A DNA stretch of 35,879 bases, from assembly GCA_033064195.1 (NCBI GenBank), contig JARBJD010000531.1:1-35879 (forward strand), in the 5' to 3' direction. The translations under genes and the position numbers were made by a program. Under the pieces are notes generated by a model, which was given only the letters and a program-made list of their open reading frames with translations, ran no database searches and was not told the DNA's origin. This document shows positions 10,893 to 21,853 of the stretch, in pieces (positions within the stretch are counted from its first letter, which is position 1; each line of letters begins with the position of its first letter). This DNA is from Blattamonas nauphoetae. Lineage: Eukaryota > Preaxostyla > Oxymonadida.

Positions 10893-10900
10893 CGATGATC
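10893..10900. repeat. Right 8-bp target-site duplication of the hAT-like element
   Basis: This octamer, cgatgatc, is identical to the one at the left border. The pair marks the insertion site. Confidence 0.85.
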
Positions 10901-11617
10901 TCAAAAATATTGTCCCATATCATCAAGAAAACGAGATCTCACATCAACAGTCCAGATCCTCGCAAAGTTGTAAACTGAAATATCTTTTTCTTTCAATTGG
11001 TTTTATTTGGGGTGCATTTCATGTACACAACGACAAATCGTTCATTTAACAATCCCCGCGGAGAAAATATGTTCGGAGCCAATTAACCAAAATCATGGGT
11101 CAGATCTCTCATCGCCCAAATAGGAGACTGGACATTGGACTGGACAATCCCACCTCGACTGGACACAGCTTAACAGGCCAACCTTGAACATAGACAGTTG
11201 GGGGCAGTTGTTCGACTTCACTGGTGCTTCTGAAAGATGTGTACATTTTGCTAACCCATACTAATGTTTTTCACCGAGATTCGTCTTTTCCCCGAAGAAA
11301 GGTAAACCCTCTCATAAAACGGAAAGAAAACATGAGAGACTAACTGCATCCGTATTATTTGGGTATCATTTTAAGTTTTTTTTCCATCCCTGGCGAGAAA
11401 ACGGATGGCAAGCAATTATCCCATAACGAAACCATTCTGAAGAAAGAACACTTCAAAACAAGGCCCAATTTAATCACATCTGTCTGTCCAGATCATTACA
11501 AAACTGAAAACCCCAGAAGGCCAAGATGAGACCTTTAGTTAGGGTCTGAAATGTCCAACTATTTTGTACTGGCTCGATCGACTTTCTTGATCTCTGGATT
11601 TATCTGTTTTGATAGAT
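10901..11617. other. Intergenic DNA upstream of the SPRY gene
   Basis: No open frame of note, no repeat with a partner in this window and no RNA gene were seen. The 3' part should contain the promoter of the gene that starts at 11618, but no recognisable element stands out. Confidence 0.5.
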
Positions 11618-13694
11618 ATGTTCCCTGATTTGTCTGCTCCCAATGAACTTCTGCATGCTCCAACTCATGTTGATGTCAATGCTGTTGTATGAGTGACATT
11701 AGCGCTATTCTTTCAGTCACATACTTTCGGTTCTTTTTCGTCGCTGAAGTGATTATTCTCTCTAACTATCCTAATATCACTTTTAATCATGTGATTCTCG
11801 CTTGGCAGAAAATATTGATACAAAATGCTTTGGAACAGTTGAGATCTGGAAACGCCAAACAACAACTCGCTGGTTCCAAAGCACTTCGGGCTCATCTGGA
11901 AGAATGTTTGTTTCTGTTAATTGTTATTCATTATTTCATCTTTATTTCGTTGATTCATCGCGTATACAGCTGGAATTGGCATCGGAGTGATTTCGCAACT
12001 TTGCCTTGAATGTGGGTGTTTGGAGCCACTTGTGCAGATTGTGACCACAACCACCAATCCCCATCTCTTCGTATGTTCCTCTTCACATCCACCACTTTCT
12101 TCCATTCTCTTGTCTCTCCCTCTCCCTCGCCGTCTTCCCTGCTTCTCTCGCAGGCGTTGGTGGATGGTCTTCTTCATGAAGTTGTGGCGGCTGCAGTGCT
12201 GCCCGTGTTTGTCCGTCCGACGGATCTGATTGCTCCTCTCGTCACTCTCTCGACTGTCTGGCCTCTTCTCTTTTCTGACCGTCTCGCTCGCTCCTCTCCG
12301 ACAGCACACAAACCCCACAATCGCCGAATCGGCCACACACTCTGTTGGGTCTGCTCTTCCTTCTTCTCCATCCTTCTCCTTTCATCGCCTTCGCCCTCGC
12401 CCAGTCTTCTCTGCTGCTCCGTCCGCTCGCCCTCCGAAATGGAGAGTGTGCTGAGTGGAGGGATTGTGGAGCGGGTCTGCCGCGAAATCGAGTCCTGTTC
12501 GGACACAGCTGCCCTGACCTCACTTGTGGGTGTGCTGGGAAGTGTGTGCAGGGGAATCGCTGGCTTCCGTCGTTCGGAAGAAGCGAAGAAGAAAGTCAAA
12601 CAACCAAAAGAGGGAAAAGACGAAGCTGAACACACAAACGAGGACAACGACAGCTTTTCAATCTTTGTGCGAAGTGGCCACGCGCTGGAAATGGCGAAAC
12701 AGACACTTCTGCAACTTGTGTCTCGGATGCGAACAGGCATGGACGATGTGGAGGAAGATGAAGGACGACGCCGAACGAGGCTGAACGAGAAGATTGGGGG
12801 AGTTCTGATTGAATTCTTTGCGGAGACAGTTGGAGGAGGCAGGGCAGAGCGAGTGGGGGCGATTGGGATTGATTTGGGGAAGGAACTGGCAGAGATGAGA
12901 AGAAGGGAGGAGGAGAGAGAAAAGAGAAGAGAGGAAGAGAGGCGACAGTTGAAAGAGGAATATCAAAAAACTCAACGAGAGATGGAGAATACAATGAAGG
13001 AAATGAGAAGAAAGGAAGAGGAGAGAGAAGAACAGATGAAGGCAGAAAGAGAGCGACTCACTCGGAAAGAACTGGAAGTGGAAGAGGAGCGGAAGAGGAA
13101 CGAACGATATGTGGAGGAAGGGAGGAGACGAGAGAGAGAGAAGAGGAGGAAAGAAAAGCAATGGAACGAGTCCAGATCATCCCAACTGCTGTTTGGGAGC
13201 CAAAGCTGACGAGTCGCGTCGAAGGAACCAAAATCATCGCAACAGCCACATCAGTCGTGACAGTTCCTCTCTCTCCCATTCTGACTGAGGGAGTCTGGCT
13301 CGTGGAAGTGAAGAATGGTCCAGTATGGGGATATGCACTTGGTTTCTTTCAGACACCGTGGAATCAGGATTGGTCGAAGTATCTTGGAGATGATCCGAAC
13401 AGCGCTGACTACAACAAAAATGGATCATTCTATCAATCAAAAACAGCGTGCAAGAGTGGAGAGAAATGGGCAGCGGGAGATGTTGTGGGAGTGGAAGTGG
13501 ACATGCAACAGAGGCGAGCATTCTTTTTCAGAAATGGAAAGCGACAGCCGACGATCTTCACAGCGATTCCACCCAAAGTGCAGGTGGGTGTGTCATTGAA
13601 CGTCAATGACGCCTCGATGGAACTGGTGACCTTCAAACAACTCGCACGCACATCATTTCAAGCAGGTGCTGATGACCAGACTGTTGCTTGGTGA
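11618..13694 (+). CDS. ARM-like / coiled-coil / SPRY domain protein, one frame jump
   Basis: Four exons fit in phase: 11618-11686, 11809-11905, 11970-12070 and 12154 onward. The introns are 122, 64 and 83 bp (GTATGA, GTTTGT and GTATGT donors, CAG acceptors). The start ATG gives MFPDLSAPNELLHAP. Residues 1 to about 320 are helical and ARM-like (ALEQLRSGNAKQQLAGSKAL, GIGVISQLCLECGCLEPLVQ). About 328-437 is a highly charged coiled coil of E/R repeats. This frame ends at 13209. The SPRY domain follows in the frame that begins near 13161, with WGYALGFF, GDVVGVEVDMQQRRAFFFRNG and KVQVGVSLNV, to the stop at 13694. The jump corresponds to one missing base within the AG-rich run near 13119-13160. SPRY domains bind peptides; with the coil this suggests an oligomeric scaffold. 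The partner is unknown. Alternatively the SPRY part is a separate short gene. Confidence 0.7.
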
Positions 13695-14139
13695 GAGGAT
13701 GGACAACTTCAGAGCCTCCATCTCACTTCATCTCGCTCACTCTCACCTCTTTACTTTATTCGTCTCTTCTGGATCATCTCCATTTGGTTCATGAAGTTCT
13801 CAAGGTGGTTCGAAATGTTCTTTATTTTGTGTTTCACTAACATCACTCTCACCTTCTCAGATTGGACGTTTCATAGGCTGTTCCCGTTCATTCTTCAATT
13901 TGACTTCATTTTTCTGTCTCAAAAGACACTATCGGCTTTGAGAGGGACTTGTATCCGTTGTTCGAGTTTGAAAGACCTGCTGAATGTGCTTCACATGCAA
14001 AAAGGCACAAAAAATTGAAGTCGAAATCGTAAGATGTTGTTGAGGGTCAGATCAGACGCTCTCACCTCCCTTTCGTGAAAGCACATTTTCTTGGGAAAAT
14101 CTCTCCATTTCAGAGGGCTGCATCACGTGAGGAGCTTCT
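13695..14139. other. Spacer between two plus-strand genes
   Basis: The sequence is moderately T-rich with no convincing coding text. A short open frame near 13791-14018 is Phe-rich, as expected from composition. It presumably holds the 3' end of the SPRY transcript. Confidence 0.5.
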
Positions 14140-14334
14140 ATGGATCTCACAAACCGACACGAATCTCGTGAGAACAACAGTGAAGTAAACTTGGATGAAA
14201 TTTGTTCAAAAGACATCAACCAAGGTGATATTGCTCTTCAGGACTATCTTCATCTGTGTGACGAACATACATCGAATGAAGAGCAGGTTTGCCGTCACAC
14301 TTCTGTCATCTTGCCAGATTCGACTTCTGAATGA
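14140..14334 (+). CDS. Possible 64-residue protein or upstream exon
   Basis: An ATG at 14140 opens 64 polar, acidic codons (NNSEVNLDEICSKDINQGDI, then LQDYLHLCDEHTSNEEQ). A GTTTGC donor at 14287, after EEQ, and a pyrimidine-rich CAG acceptor at 14399-14401 could make it a first exon of the next gene. The phase obtained does not join the downstream frame, so this remains a guess. It could equally be an uncoded leader. Confidence 0.22.
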   Translation: MDLTNRHESRENNSEVNLDEICSKDINQGDIALQDYLHLCDEHTSNEEQVCRHTSVILPDSTSE

Positions 14335-14469
14335 ATTGTCCAACAGTGTGCTCGTCTTTTCTCGTAAACTCTCTTTCACAATCCTGTGGTTCCTTTCGCA
14401 GTGTCCCTCTTTCTTTCCTTGTGCCGTTCTGTCTCATCGTCGCCTCTTTCTGTCTTTCTCTTCTCGTCG

Positions 14470-16172
14470 ATGATGTACTGGAAAGACTGTCCAGACATTG
14501 AGGCTGTGTGCTCATCGCTGTTCTTAAAGTCTCTTTCTGATTTCACTCAGGTCTGTCGGTGCCTCTCATCGATCGCTCGAGACCGAATCAGTTCGTTGAG
14601 CTTCTTCACTCTCACCCAACCCCTCTTTCAAACTGTGGCTTCCGTTTATTCCAACACACAACCTCCGAACTGCATTCGTTCCACGCTGGCTGCCCTTTCT
14701 CTTTCAGACATCCCACAATTGGCTGCTCAAAGTCTGATTCTCTACGATGAGCATGTTCAGAGATGGTGCACCACTGACCATCCAATCCAACAAATCTCAG
14801 ACCAATCACCTTTCAACACACCTGACACGAATTCTACTCCGTTTCTTGTGATTCTGGCGAAAAGAATCAAAACTCACTTTGATGACGTCCAACAGAGGTG
14901 GGTGTTGTTGAGAAACGCAGAAACAGATATTTCTGAACATTCAGAGGAGATGATAGATTCACTGACCACACAGATCTCCTTCCTTCACATCGAACTGCAG
15001 ACATTCCGAGATGATGCTCCAGAATCATGGAAACTGGATGATGTATTCTCTCTTTTCCCGTCTCTGTTCTTTTTATGTTCTTTGTCTCTTCTTTTCGTGA
15101 TTTCTTACACTTTCACATGTTTCACTGTCTTCATTCTCAGATCCTCGCTATATCTGTGATCTTCTCTCTGATGAAGGATCTTCGAGATGTGAGTATCGAA
15201 ATGGTTGAGACCCTCGAAGGAGAGCCTCTCGCAGCAGGACCAGACGATGAGAGTGTGACTTGGGGGAACGTGACATTCCAATCAACCAAACTCCTCCCAT
15301 CTCTCTCCAGACTTCAATCAGAAGTTCATGATTTCATTCAAATTGTGTGGGTCTTTGAAGAATGTTTTGTTGGGTGCAGGTCATCCCTCTTGACACCCCT
15401 TGTCGAAGCTGCCTTCGACGATGATGTCGCTCTCCTCCCAACGTGTCTTCGCGTCCTCTCTCTCCCTGACCAGTCTCTTAAGAATAGGATTCTCACTTTT
15501 CTGGTCCGATTTCTCAAAATCAATAACGACAGGCATTACAAGATGATGGAAGAACGTTGGATCGAACAGATCTTCGCCTTGTGCCAACCCAACTTCTCCC
15601 AACTTTCACCGTTCTGTCAAAATTATTTTCTCTATTTTCTTTCAGAGATGTTTGATGAATATTTTCATTCATCTCCAACATCCACTCGGAGTGTTCCACA
15701 ATTGATGAAAGACTCCGTGTTCACTCCCGTCCGCCTCTTCCTTCTGGAACTTCTCCGAAATGAACAAAAAATCGTCAGAATGGAAAGTTACTCAGATGCG
15801 CAATATGTGTTATTGGAACTGGGTTACTGTTACGATGGATTGTGTTTTCTCTCAACTGTCGTCGGCCTGGACACGGAGTTCGAGGAGAGGATGGCAGAAT
15901 GGGAAGTGGAATGGGTTGTGGACTTGGAATCCATGGAAGCTCTCATACCCAGACTCAGAGCGATGCAAAGATGGACTGGCAGCAAAGTTCTCGAATATCC
16001 CCACAGTGTAAAGAGGAAACGAATGCTTCTTTCGCAAAATGGTTGGAAAGACGCTCTGGAGACCAGACTCCCCATTGTCGGGACTCGGTACTGGGTGTCA
16101 ACCGAACTGTGGGTAGCTGAAATTCTTTTCAAGAATGGGGCCAATTTTGAGCTCACAGAGTTCTGGGACTGA
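14470..16172 (+). CDS. Helical-repeat protein, 534 residues, unrecognised function
   Basis: Two exons, 14470-15042 and 15141-16172, are joined in phase 0 across a 98-bp GTATTC...CAG intron, giving 534 codons with no break. The ATG at 14470 (MMYWKDCPDIE) was chosen because the upstream 60 bp is a pure pyrimidine run that looks non-coding. The protein is helical throughout (FTQVCRCLSSIARDRISSLS, LTPLVEAAFDDDVALLPTCL, VRLFLLELLRNEQKIVRMES, FEERMAEWEVEWVVDLESME), consistent with an ARM/HEAT-like solenoid. The C-terminal module reads RKRMLLSQNGWKDALETRL; my recollection is that this kind of ending recurs in a large oxymonad-specific protein family. No catalytic motif, signal peptide or membrane segment is visible. 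It ends 205 bp from the convergent PUF gene. Confidence 0.75.
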
Positions 16173-16377
16173 TTCCTTCATTGCTCACCCATTTCTCCTC
16201 TCGCTTTGAAGTTGTTTTGGAAACAAGTGAATGAAGAGTGTGTGATACAGACGAACAGGATGAAAATAGAAAGATGACTCAATTCCCAGAAATCCTGAAA
16301 TCAATTTCAAAACACAGCCAAACACCTTCGGTATCAGCTCCAAGAACAGGATTCACAGCGTCGTTCCTCACTCGCCC

Positions 16378-19300
16378 TCATTCTCTCTCCACCTCTCCCT
16401 CGCTTGGAGTCTTCGTGTTCGGCTTCAGCTCGTCTCCTCCAAACACCGACGACGACGTCTGAGTCCACTCTCTCTCGTCTGGCTGTGTCTGTGCCGATGG
16501 CTTCGCTGATGTTGGTGCAGCTGCTGTCGGTTTTTCCCCCATCCAGTCTGTTTCCAATGTCACCAACAGCTGTGCCGCATTCGACACCTCGCCAGTCGCC
16601 AACTTCATTCCGTTATCCGCTGGGTGTGCATCTGTCGTCGGCGTCGCGTCTTCTTTTCGATGTTGAGGCTGAGCTCGTCTGTCCTCCTTCCGCTCTCCAT
16701 GGCCAGTCCACTCTGTCTGAGGCTTCCACGAGAACTCGTCTGTCATTCGCTTGTCTCTTCCTCGTCCTCGCTCTCGCCCGCTCCGTCGCTGTCCCACGTG
16801 CGAGGCAGCTGCCATCGAAGGTCCAGTTAGCTGCGACCCAAATGTCACTGCCGGTGACAGAAGAGGGGTGCGGATCGCTGCGAGAGGCGAGAAGGCGAAT
16901 GGCGAGTCGGTCGATAGAGTTCTGTTCTTCGTTTGTGGTGATTTGAGAAGACCAGCTCCTGTGTTGCTCGTCTCTTCTGAGCGGGGTTGGTTGGGAAGAG
17001 ACACGATGTTCTCGTTCTGCGTGTCTGCCGACGGGTGTCCTGTCCCGTTCGGTCTCTCTCGCACAACACCAACCAGTGCAGACGGCTGCAGAAGCGAGGT
17101 CTCCCAGTTTGGACTCGTGTTCAGCTGCGCTCGTGTTTTGATTGAAATGTCGCGACATGGTTGGGGATGCACGGAGAGCGGCACTTCGCGATGTGACGGT
17201 GGCTGGTTCGGAGATTGCGATGACTGAATTGTGGGCAGGATCGATTCCTTCGACTCTTTTGATGTGTCCTCGTTGTTCTTCGTCGCCTCCATTCCAGGTT
17301 TCCACTCGTCCCAGCCGTGTCTTCGGCGAGACCGGGGGATGCGTGCTGATTCCGACGGGAGGGACAGAAGAGGCGCTCCTCCCGCTCTGCCTCCTTCCCT
17401 CCGCCCTCGCTCCTTCTCGTCCCCCTTCCTCTTCTCCATCTTCCTCTCTCGCCCTGTCTTATCTTTGTGCACCTTCTCAATCGTCGTCTTCACGTGTCGT
17501 CCATGCAGCGTCGACTCCAACTCGCTCCACACCTTCTCAATCCCTCCCAACACAAACTCAAACACATTCCCTTCCGCTCGCTCAATCATTCGCTGGAACA
17601 CGTAATTCGCAAATCGGTCTGAAATCAGTCCTGCCAGCTGCGGCTTGTTCACCATCCCAAGCAAGTGCTCGCGAGAGTCCTTCTCCATCAGCTTCTGCCC
17701 GTCCCACGCACGGCTCGGCGGGTGGAACAGAGGCGTGAAGGATCCTGCTTTGCCAGATGTGGATGTCGGTCCTGCCACAGCTGGAGTCACTGTCATCGAG
17801 TCGAAGCGAGAGAGTGGGGTCTGGTGGGAGGGAAGGAGAGGAGGTTGGGTGAGGGAGAGTGGAGGGGAGGGTGTGGTTGAGGCGTACGTGTTCATTCGGA
17901 AGCTGCGAAATCCCAAGCTCTCGTCGAACAGCCCAAACATGTCCAGCACAACAAACACGAAGACCTCGTTGCTCACAACCTCCACCACTCGCTCTGCCAC
18001 GTTGCTCCCAAACTTCGATCGGCTCAGAATGTGCAGATGGCCCGTCAGGTGTGTGCACACTGCGTCCACCATCCTTCGCTCCTCGCAGTCCAACATGCGC
18101 TGCACAACGTAGTTCCCAAACGCATCCGACGCCAGAAACACCGCACTCGACATCAGCGGCGTCAGAAGCCGCACTTTCTGCTGTTCTGTGCAGTCTCCAA
18201 GCAGCGTCTGCATCACACGGCTCGAATGTTTGTTCGTACAGATCTCGAACAGCACTGTCTCCATCGGCTTGATGGTCGTGTCGCCGATCAGCGGGTTCGA
18301 CGGGTCTATCATATCTGATCTTGTCGTTGTTGGGTAGGATGGCAGCGAGAGCATCGATGTGTTGGTTGGGGGTGTCTTTTTCTTGGCAGGCTGGGCAATG
18401 GGACGAAGAAGGGCGTCGATGATCCAGTCTCGCTCTTCGGGTGGTGTTTTCTTCGAAAGAATCTGCACACAGTGATTTCCATTCGCATCCATCATGATTT
18501 CTGTCAGATTTTCTGAAATCGTCTTCAGGTGACGTCGTGTCACTGAAAATGGGGCGATCGAAACCAAATTTTGTAGAAATCGCGACGACGTCCTGCGGCG
18601 GCATAAATCACTGAACGAGTCTCCGATCACTTCAAAGATCACAGACGAGCAGAAAATGACGGGCGACGGGGTCGGAATAGCCATGTCAAGATTGTCTCGC
18701 CCGTCTGCCCTCGTTCGTTCCTCGATATCCATATCTTCACGCTCGTCAGCTTCGCGTGACAGAATTGCACCGATGATGTCAACAGAAGAGTTTCCATTCA
18801 ACAGAACAACAAGATGGTCAACAATCGAACGCAAGAAGAACATCACGGTATCGGGGTGACAGATTTGGATGGCGAGCTGGATCGCTGCTGATTCGTCTGG
18901 AGAGTTCACCAGATCCAGGAAGGGGTTCTTGTCTGCCACGTGCGCCAGTGTGCACACGTCTTGCAGCATTCTTGAAGCATCGTTCGTTACTGCCTTCAGT
19001 TCTCGCGTCGACGGGGGTTTTGAGAGAGAAAGCAAGAGATGCACAGTTTCCTTGATTGCTGTCACTAATTGCGACGGCGAGTCAACAGCAGGGGGCTGGT
19101 CAACGGATTGGCCAGAAGACGTCGAGCTTGTCGTTGCAAGCGATGTAGGCAAGCGAAGCGGGTCTAAATAAGAAGGCCGGGATGTGGGCAACAATTTAAT
19201 CGGCGCAGACATCGTCAGGTCGTGGGTGGGGAAAGGTGTCGAGGGGAATGATGATGCTGGGTCGAAAGAAAGATAGGTTTGGAGGGAGGGTGTCCTTTCA

Positions 19301-20320
19301 AAAGAACGGAAGGCCGGATTGACAGACTGACTCATGATGGGAGGAGGTGAGAATTCCGGAAGATGCGGTGGGAGTTCGGTGTGGAATGGAATAAAGAACG
19401 ATCGATAAAGCTCTGTGTCAGGGATGTATAGAACTTGACCAATCCCCGGTGACGGCAGATTCTCCAACAGTATTGGCTCTTCTCGACCGGAAAGCGTCGA
19501 AATCCCGCCGAGGACGTGATTCTCTTCGGAACTGGAGTTCGTCGAGAGTTTCGAGAACCGCGAGTTCACTGATGCTGACGAGGGGCGTGTCAAGACATCA
19601 ATTGGAAGAGATTCCCGCGACGGGGTGTCGCTTGTGGTATTCAACATTGCGTCATGAGGCGCTTGGGCGTCGTTGTCAGTTGAGATGGTTGGGTCGGGAT
19701 TGTGGGTGTGGGGGTATCCAGAGGATGAACCAAAAAAATCAAAAGAATCAGAAAAAGGTGACGTTACGTCTTCGCCGTGTGTGGTGTGCGATTGGAGGTG
19801 CATCGACGACGGTTGATGTGTGGTCACGGCAGAGGACGGATGTAGATCTGTACGATCTTTGAACTTAATTGATGAGGTGCCCGACTTAAAGACGCTCGGG
19901 TCGCCTCCTGAAAATGATGAGTTCTCGACGAAAGTCGAGATTGGACCCGTCGCCGGATGATGCCCAAATTGAAAGGAATCAAAAACATTGGGATCCGGAC
20001 TCCGGGAAACAGTCCCAGCAAAGCTAAGTTGATGGGGGGAGGGGTGGGGAGGATCTTGACAGGTCTCACGGTCTGAAAATTTGAAAATGGGAGAAATTGA
20101 TTGAAGCGATTTTGAAGAAATACACACCTCGAATGTCCTGAGAAAACAAAAAAGGAGGACTAGCGGCAACATCGGGGGGAGGAACTGGATCGGGGCTTCG
20201 ATTAAGCGAGAAAATTGTCAGTGGTTGTGATGCGAATGACAGGGGAGGATAGGGGGTAGATCGTAACAATGGGGGTGACACTCGTGCGAGTGAGGTTGTG
20301 AGATCAGGGAGAAGTGACAT
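16378..20320 (-). CDS. Pumilio-family (PUF) RNA-binding protein
   Basis: Exons 20128-20320 and 16378-20072 join in phase across a 55-bp intron (GTGTGT...TTTTCAG) to give 1295 codons without a break, from ATG 20320. Residues 1 to about 390 are a Ser/Pro-rich disordered front. PUF repeats follow, with base-contacting triads that can be lined up with human Pumilio repeats 3 to 8: SSRFLQ (S-R-Q, about 560), GNHCVQ (N-H-Q, 596), SSRVMQ (S-R-Q, 681), GNYVVQ (N-Y-Q, 717), GSNVAE (S-N-E, 753), ANYVFQ (N-Y-Q, 886). A closing half-repeat lies near 920. The region before R3 is helical but lacks clear triads for R1 and R2. Inserts of about 48 residues (R4-R5) and 97 (R7-R8) interrupt the solenoid. The last 350 residues are polar and basic. 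PUF proteins bind mRNA 3' UTRs and repress or localise the message. Confidence 0.93.
20073..20127 (-). other. 55-bp intron of the PUF gene
   Basis: The minus strand reads GTGTGTATTTC at the donor and TTTTCAG at the acceptor. Splicing joins SQDIR to DRETCQ and moves the start from an internal ATG (20172), which would read through the intron, to 20320. Confidence 0.75.
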
Positions 20321-21255
20321 TGGCTAAAAAATGAGGCAAGAGGAAATGAGAAACATTCTGATCAATGGAGGATGTGGTATTGAGCAGAGGTGGGGATCGT
20401 GATTGAACAACAGGGAACTGCAGAGAGGAGGATAAAGGGTGAATCATATGCGCTCATGCAATGACCAAACTTAATGTCGAATCAAGACAAATGATCTCGA
20501 TCTACTCCATAACTCGGGTTCGATCGATTGATCACGATTCAATCAGTTTCATGATCGTATTTTAATGAACCAAGTCGAAAAAATGTGAATAGAGCAATTA
20601 GGCTTAAAAACAGACAGAAATATTGTATTGGTACTCATTCACCTTTGTTGAAGAAACTTGTCATCTTTCTTGGTTGTCGAATCCTGACGGAACCAAGACG
20701 TGTATCGATCAAGAAGAAACAAAAAAACCATAGAATCAGGCAGACCGAGCGTTTTCTCGATGATTAATGAAGTGAGAAACCAACCTTTCTTCTTCTTCTT
20801 GTTCAATTATTTCTCTTGTTCTTCAGTTTCTCTGAATATTGATTATTCTACTTCTCAGTGTCTTGTCACTGTGTCAGTTTCTAATGAGGAGACATGAACA
20901 CCAAAATTGAGAGATTCTCGTTTTCTTTCTCTTGGTTTCGATAAAAACCACCGAAAGAGTCACGACATCCCAAAGGCAGAAATGATCCAAATGTTTCCTA
21001 AAATGTTCGGATCATCAATAAAAGTATCTGGGAAACTTTTCATGACAATTGATTCACTAGTTGTTGAAATATTGTCAAAATGAATTGTGAAAAGTGGCAC
21101 TTTTCAAGTACGAGGCGGTTTTTTCAATGAGTAGGAAGTGCTGTTTTTTTTCAAAAATTTGGTATTTTCTTAGTTAAACTATCCTTGTCAGATTCTGGGA
21201 AAATCTCGATTTATGGCGGTTTTATATATTTGTGCGCTTTTGTGACGGCACTATA
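20321..21255. other. Gene-poor DNA upstream of the PUF gene
   Basis: No supported gene. Around 20510-20560 are small palindromic words (gatcgattgatc). Just before the next element, 21242-21254 (gtgacggcactat) is a near-perfect inverted copy of that element's terminal sequence. Confidence 0.5.
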
Positions 21256-21853
21256 ATAGTGGCGTCACCAATACGTTCCATGTCAACAATTCGTGCTTTT
21301 TTCTGGAATTATCACTTTTGGTCAAACTAAGAAAAAAATATAATTTTAGAATTTTCTTCCCACTGGATCCCGAGAAAACCTCAAAATACGTTTTCCAGCG
21401 AAACGCCACACATTTTCCAAACTTTTGACGATCATTTTTCCAAAACCAGACATCCGTTTGAGACCGAAGAAAAAGCATTATTTTCGTAAACATATCGATA
21501 AAAGACACTCAAAAAAATAAAAAATATTTTCCCATGAAATTTTTTTGGGCGAAAAATAGCCTTTTTTCATATCTTCCCAGATACCCATAATTTTTTTTTC
21601 AAATTTTTTTCAAAATGTTCATCTCACCAAACAAACGTTTCTGTGTAAAATTTCATTAAAATCGGTTCACAGGTTGTGAAGTTATGACGAGAACACATAA
21701 AAAAAGTGGTTGAACAGAGCTATTGTGAGGTTTTCTCGGGATTCAGTGGGAGGAAAAGTCTAAAATTTTATTTTTTTCTTAGTTTGACCAAAAGTGATAA
21801 TTCCAGAAAAAAGCACGAATTGTTGACTTGGAACGTATTGGTGACGCCACTAT
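21256..21853. mobile_element. Foldback element with about 133-bp arms and TA flanks
   Basis: The left arm (21256-21388) and right arm (21721-21853) are reverse complements with several mismatches. Both include ttggtcaaactaagaaaaaa and cccgagaaaacctca, or their complements. The ends read gtggcgtcacc (21259) and its complement (to 21850), preceded and followed by TA (21257-21258 and 21851-21852), the target duplication of TA-inserting transposons. The 332-bp interior is AT-rich and has no transposase. Compared with the element at 7646, the arms are shorter and more diverged, which suggests an older insertion of a different family. Confidence 0.7.

Noticed and set aside
12174-13161. Long minus-strand frames opposite the SPRY gene (Leu/Ser/Pro- and Phe-rich)
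   Set aside because: They are antisense to E/R-rich coiled-coil and helical coding sequence that fits a phased four-exon gene; purine-rich coding strands often leave the antisense strand open.
16404-19862. Several plus-strand frames of 100-200 codons
   Set aside because: They lie opposite the PUF gene, whose frame is open for 1295 codons and carries recognisable repeats.
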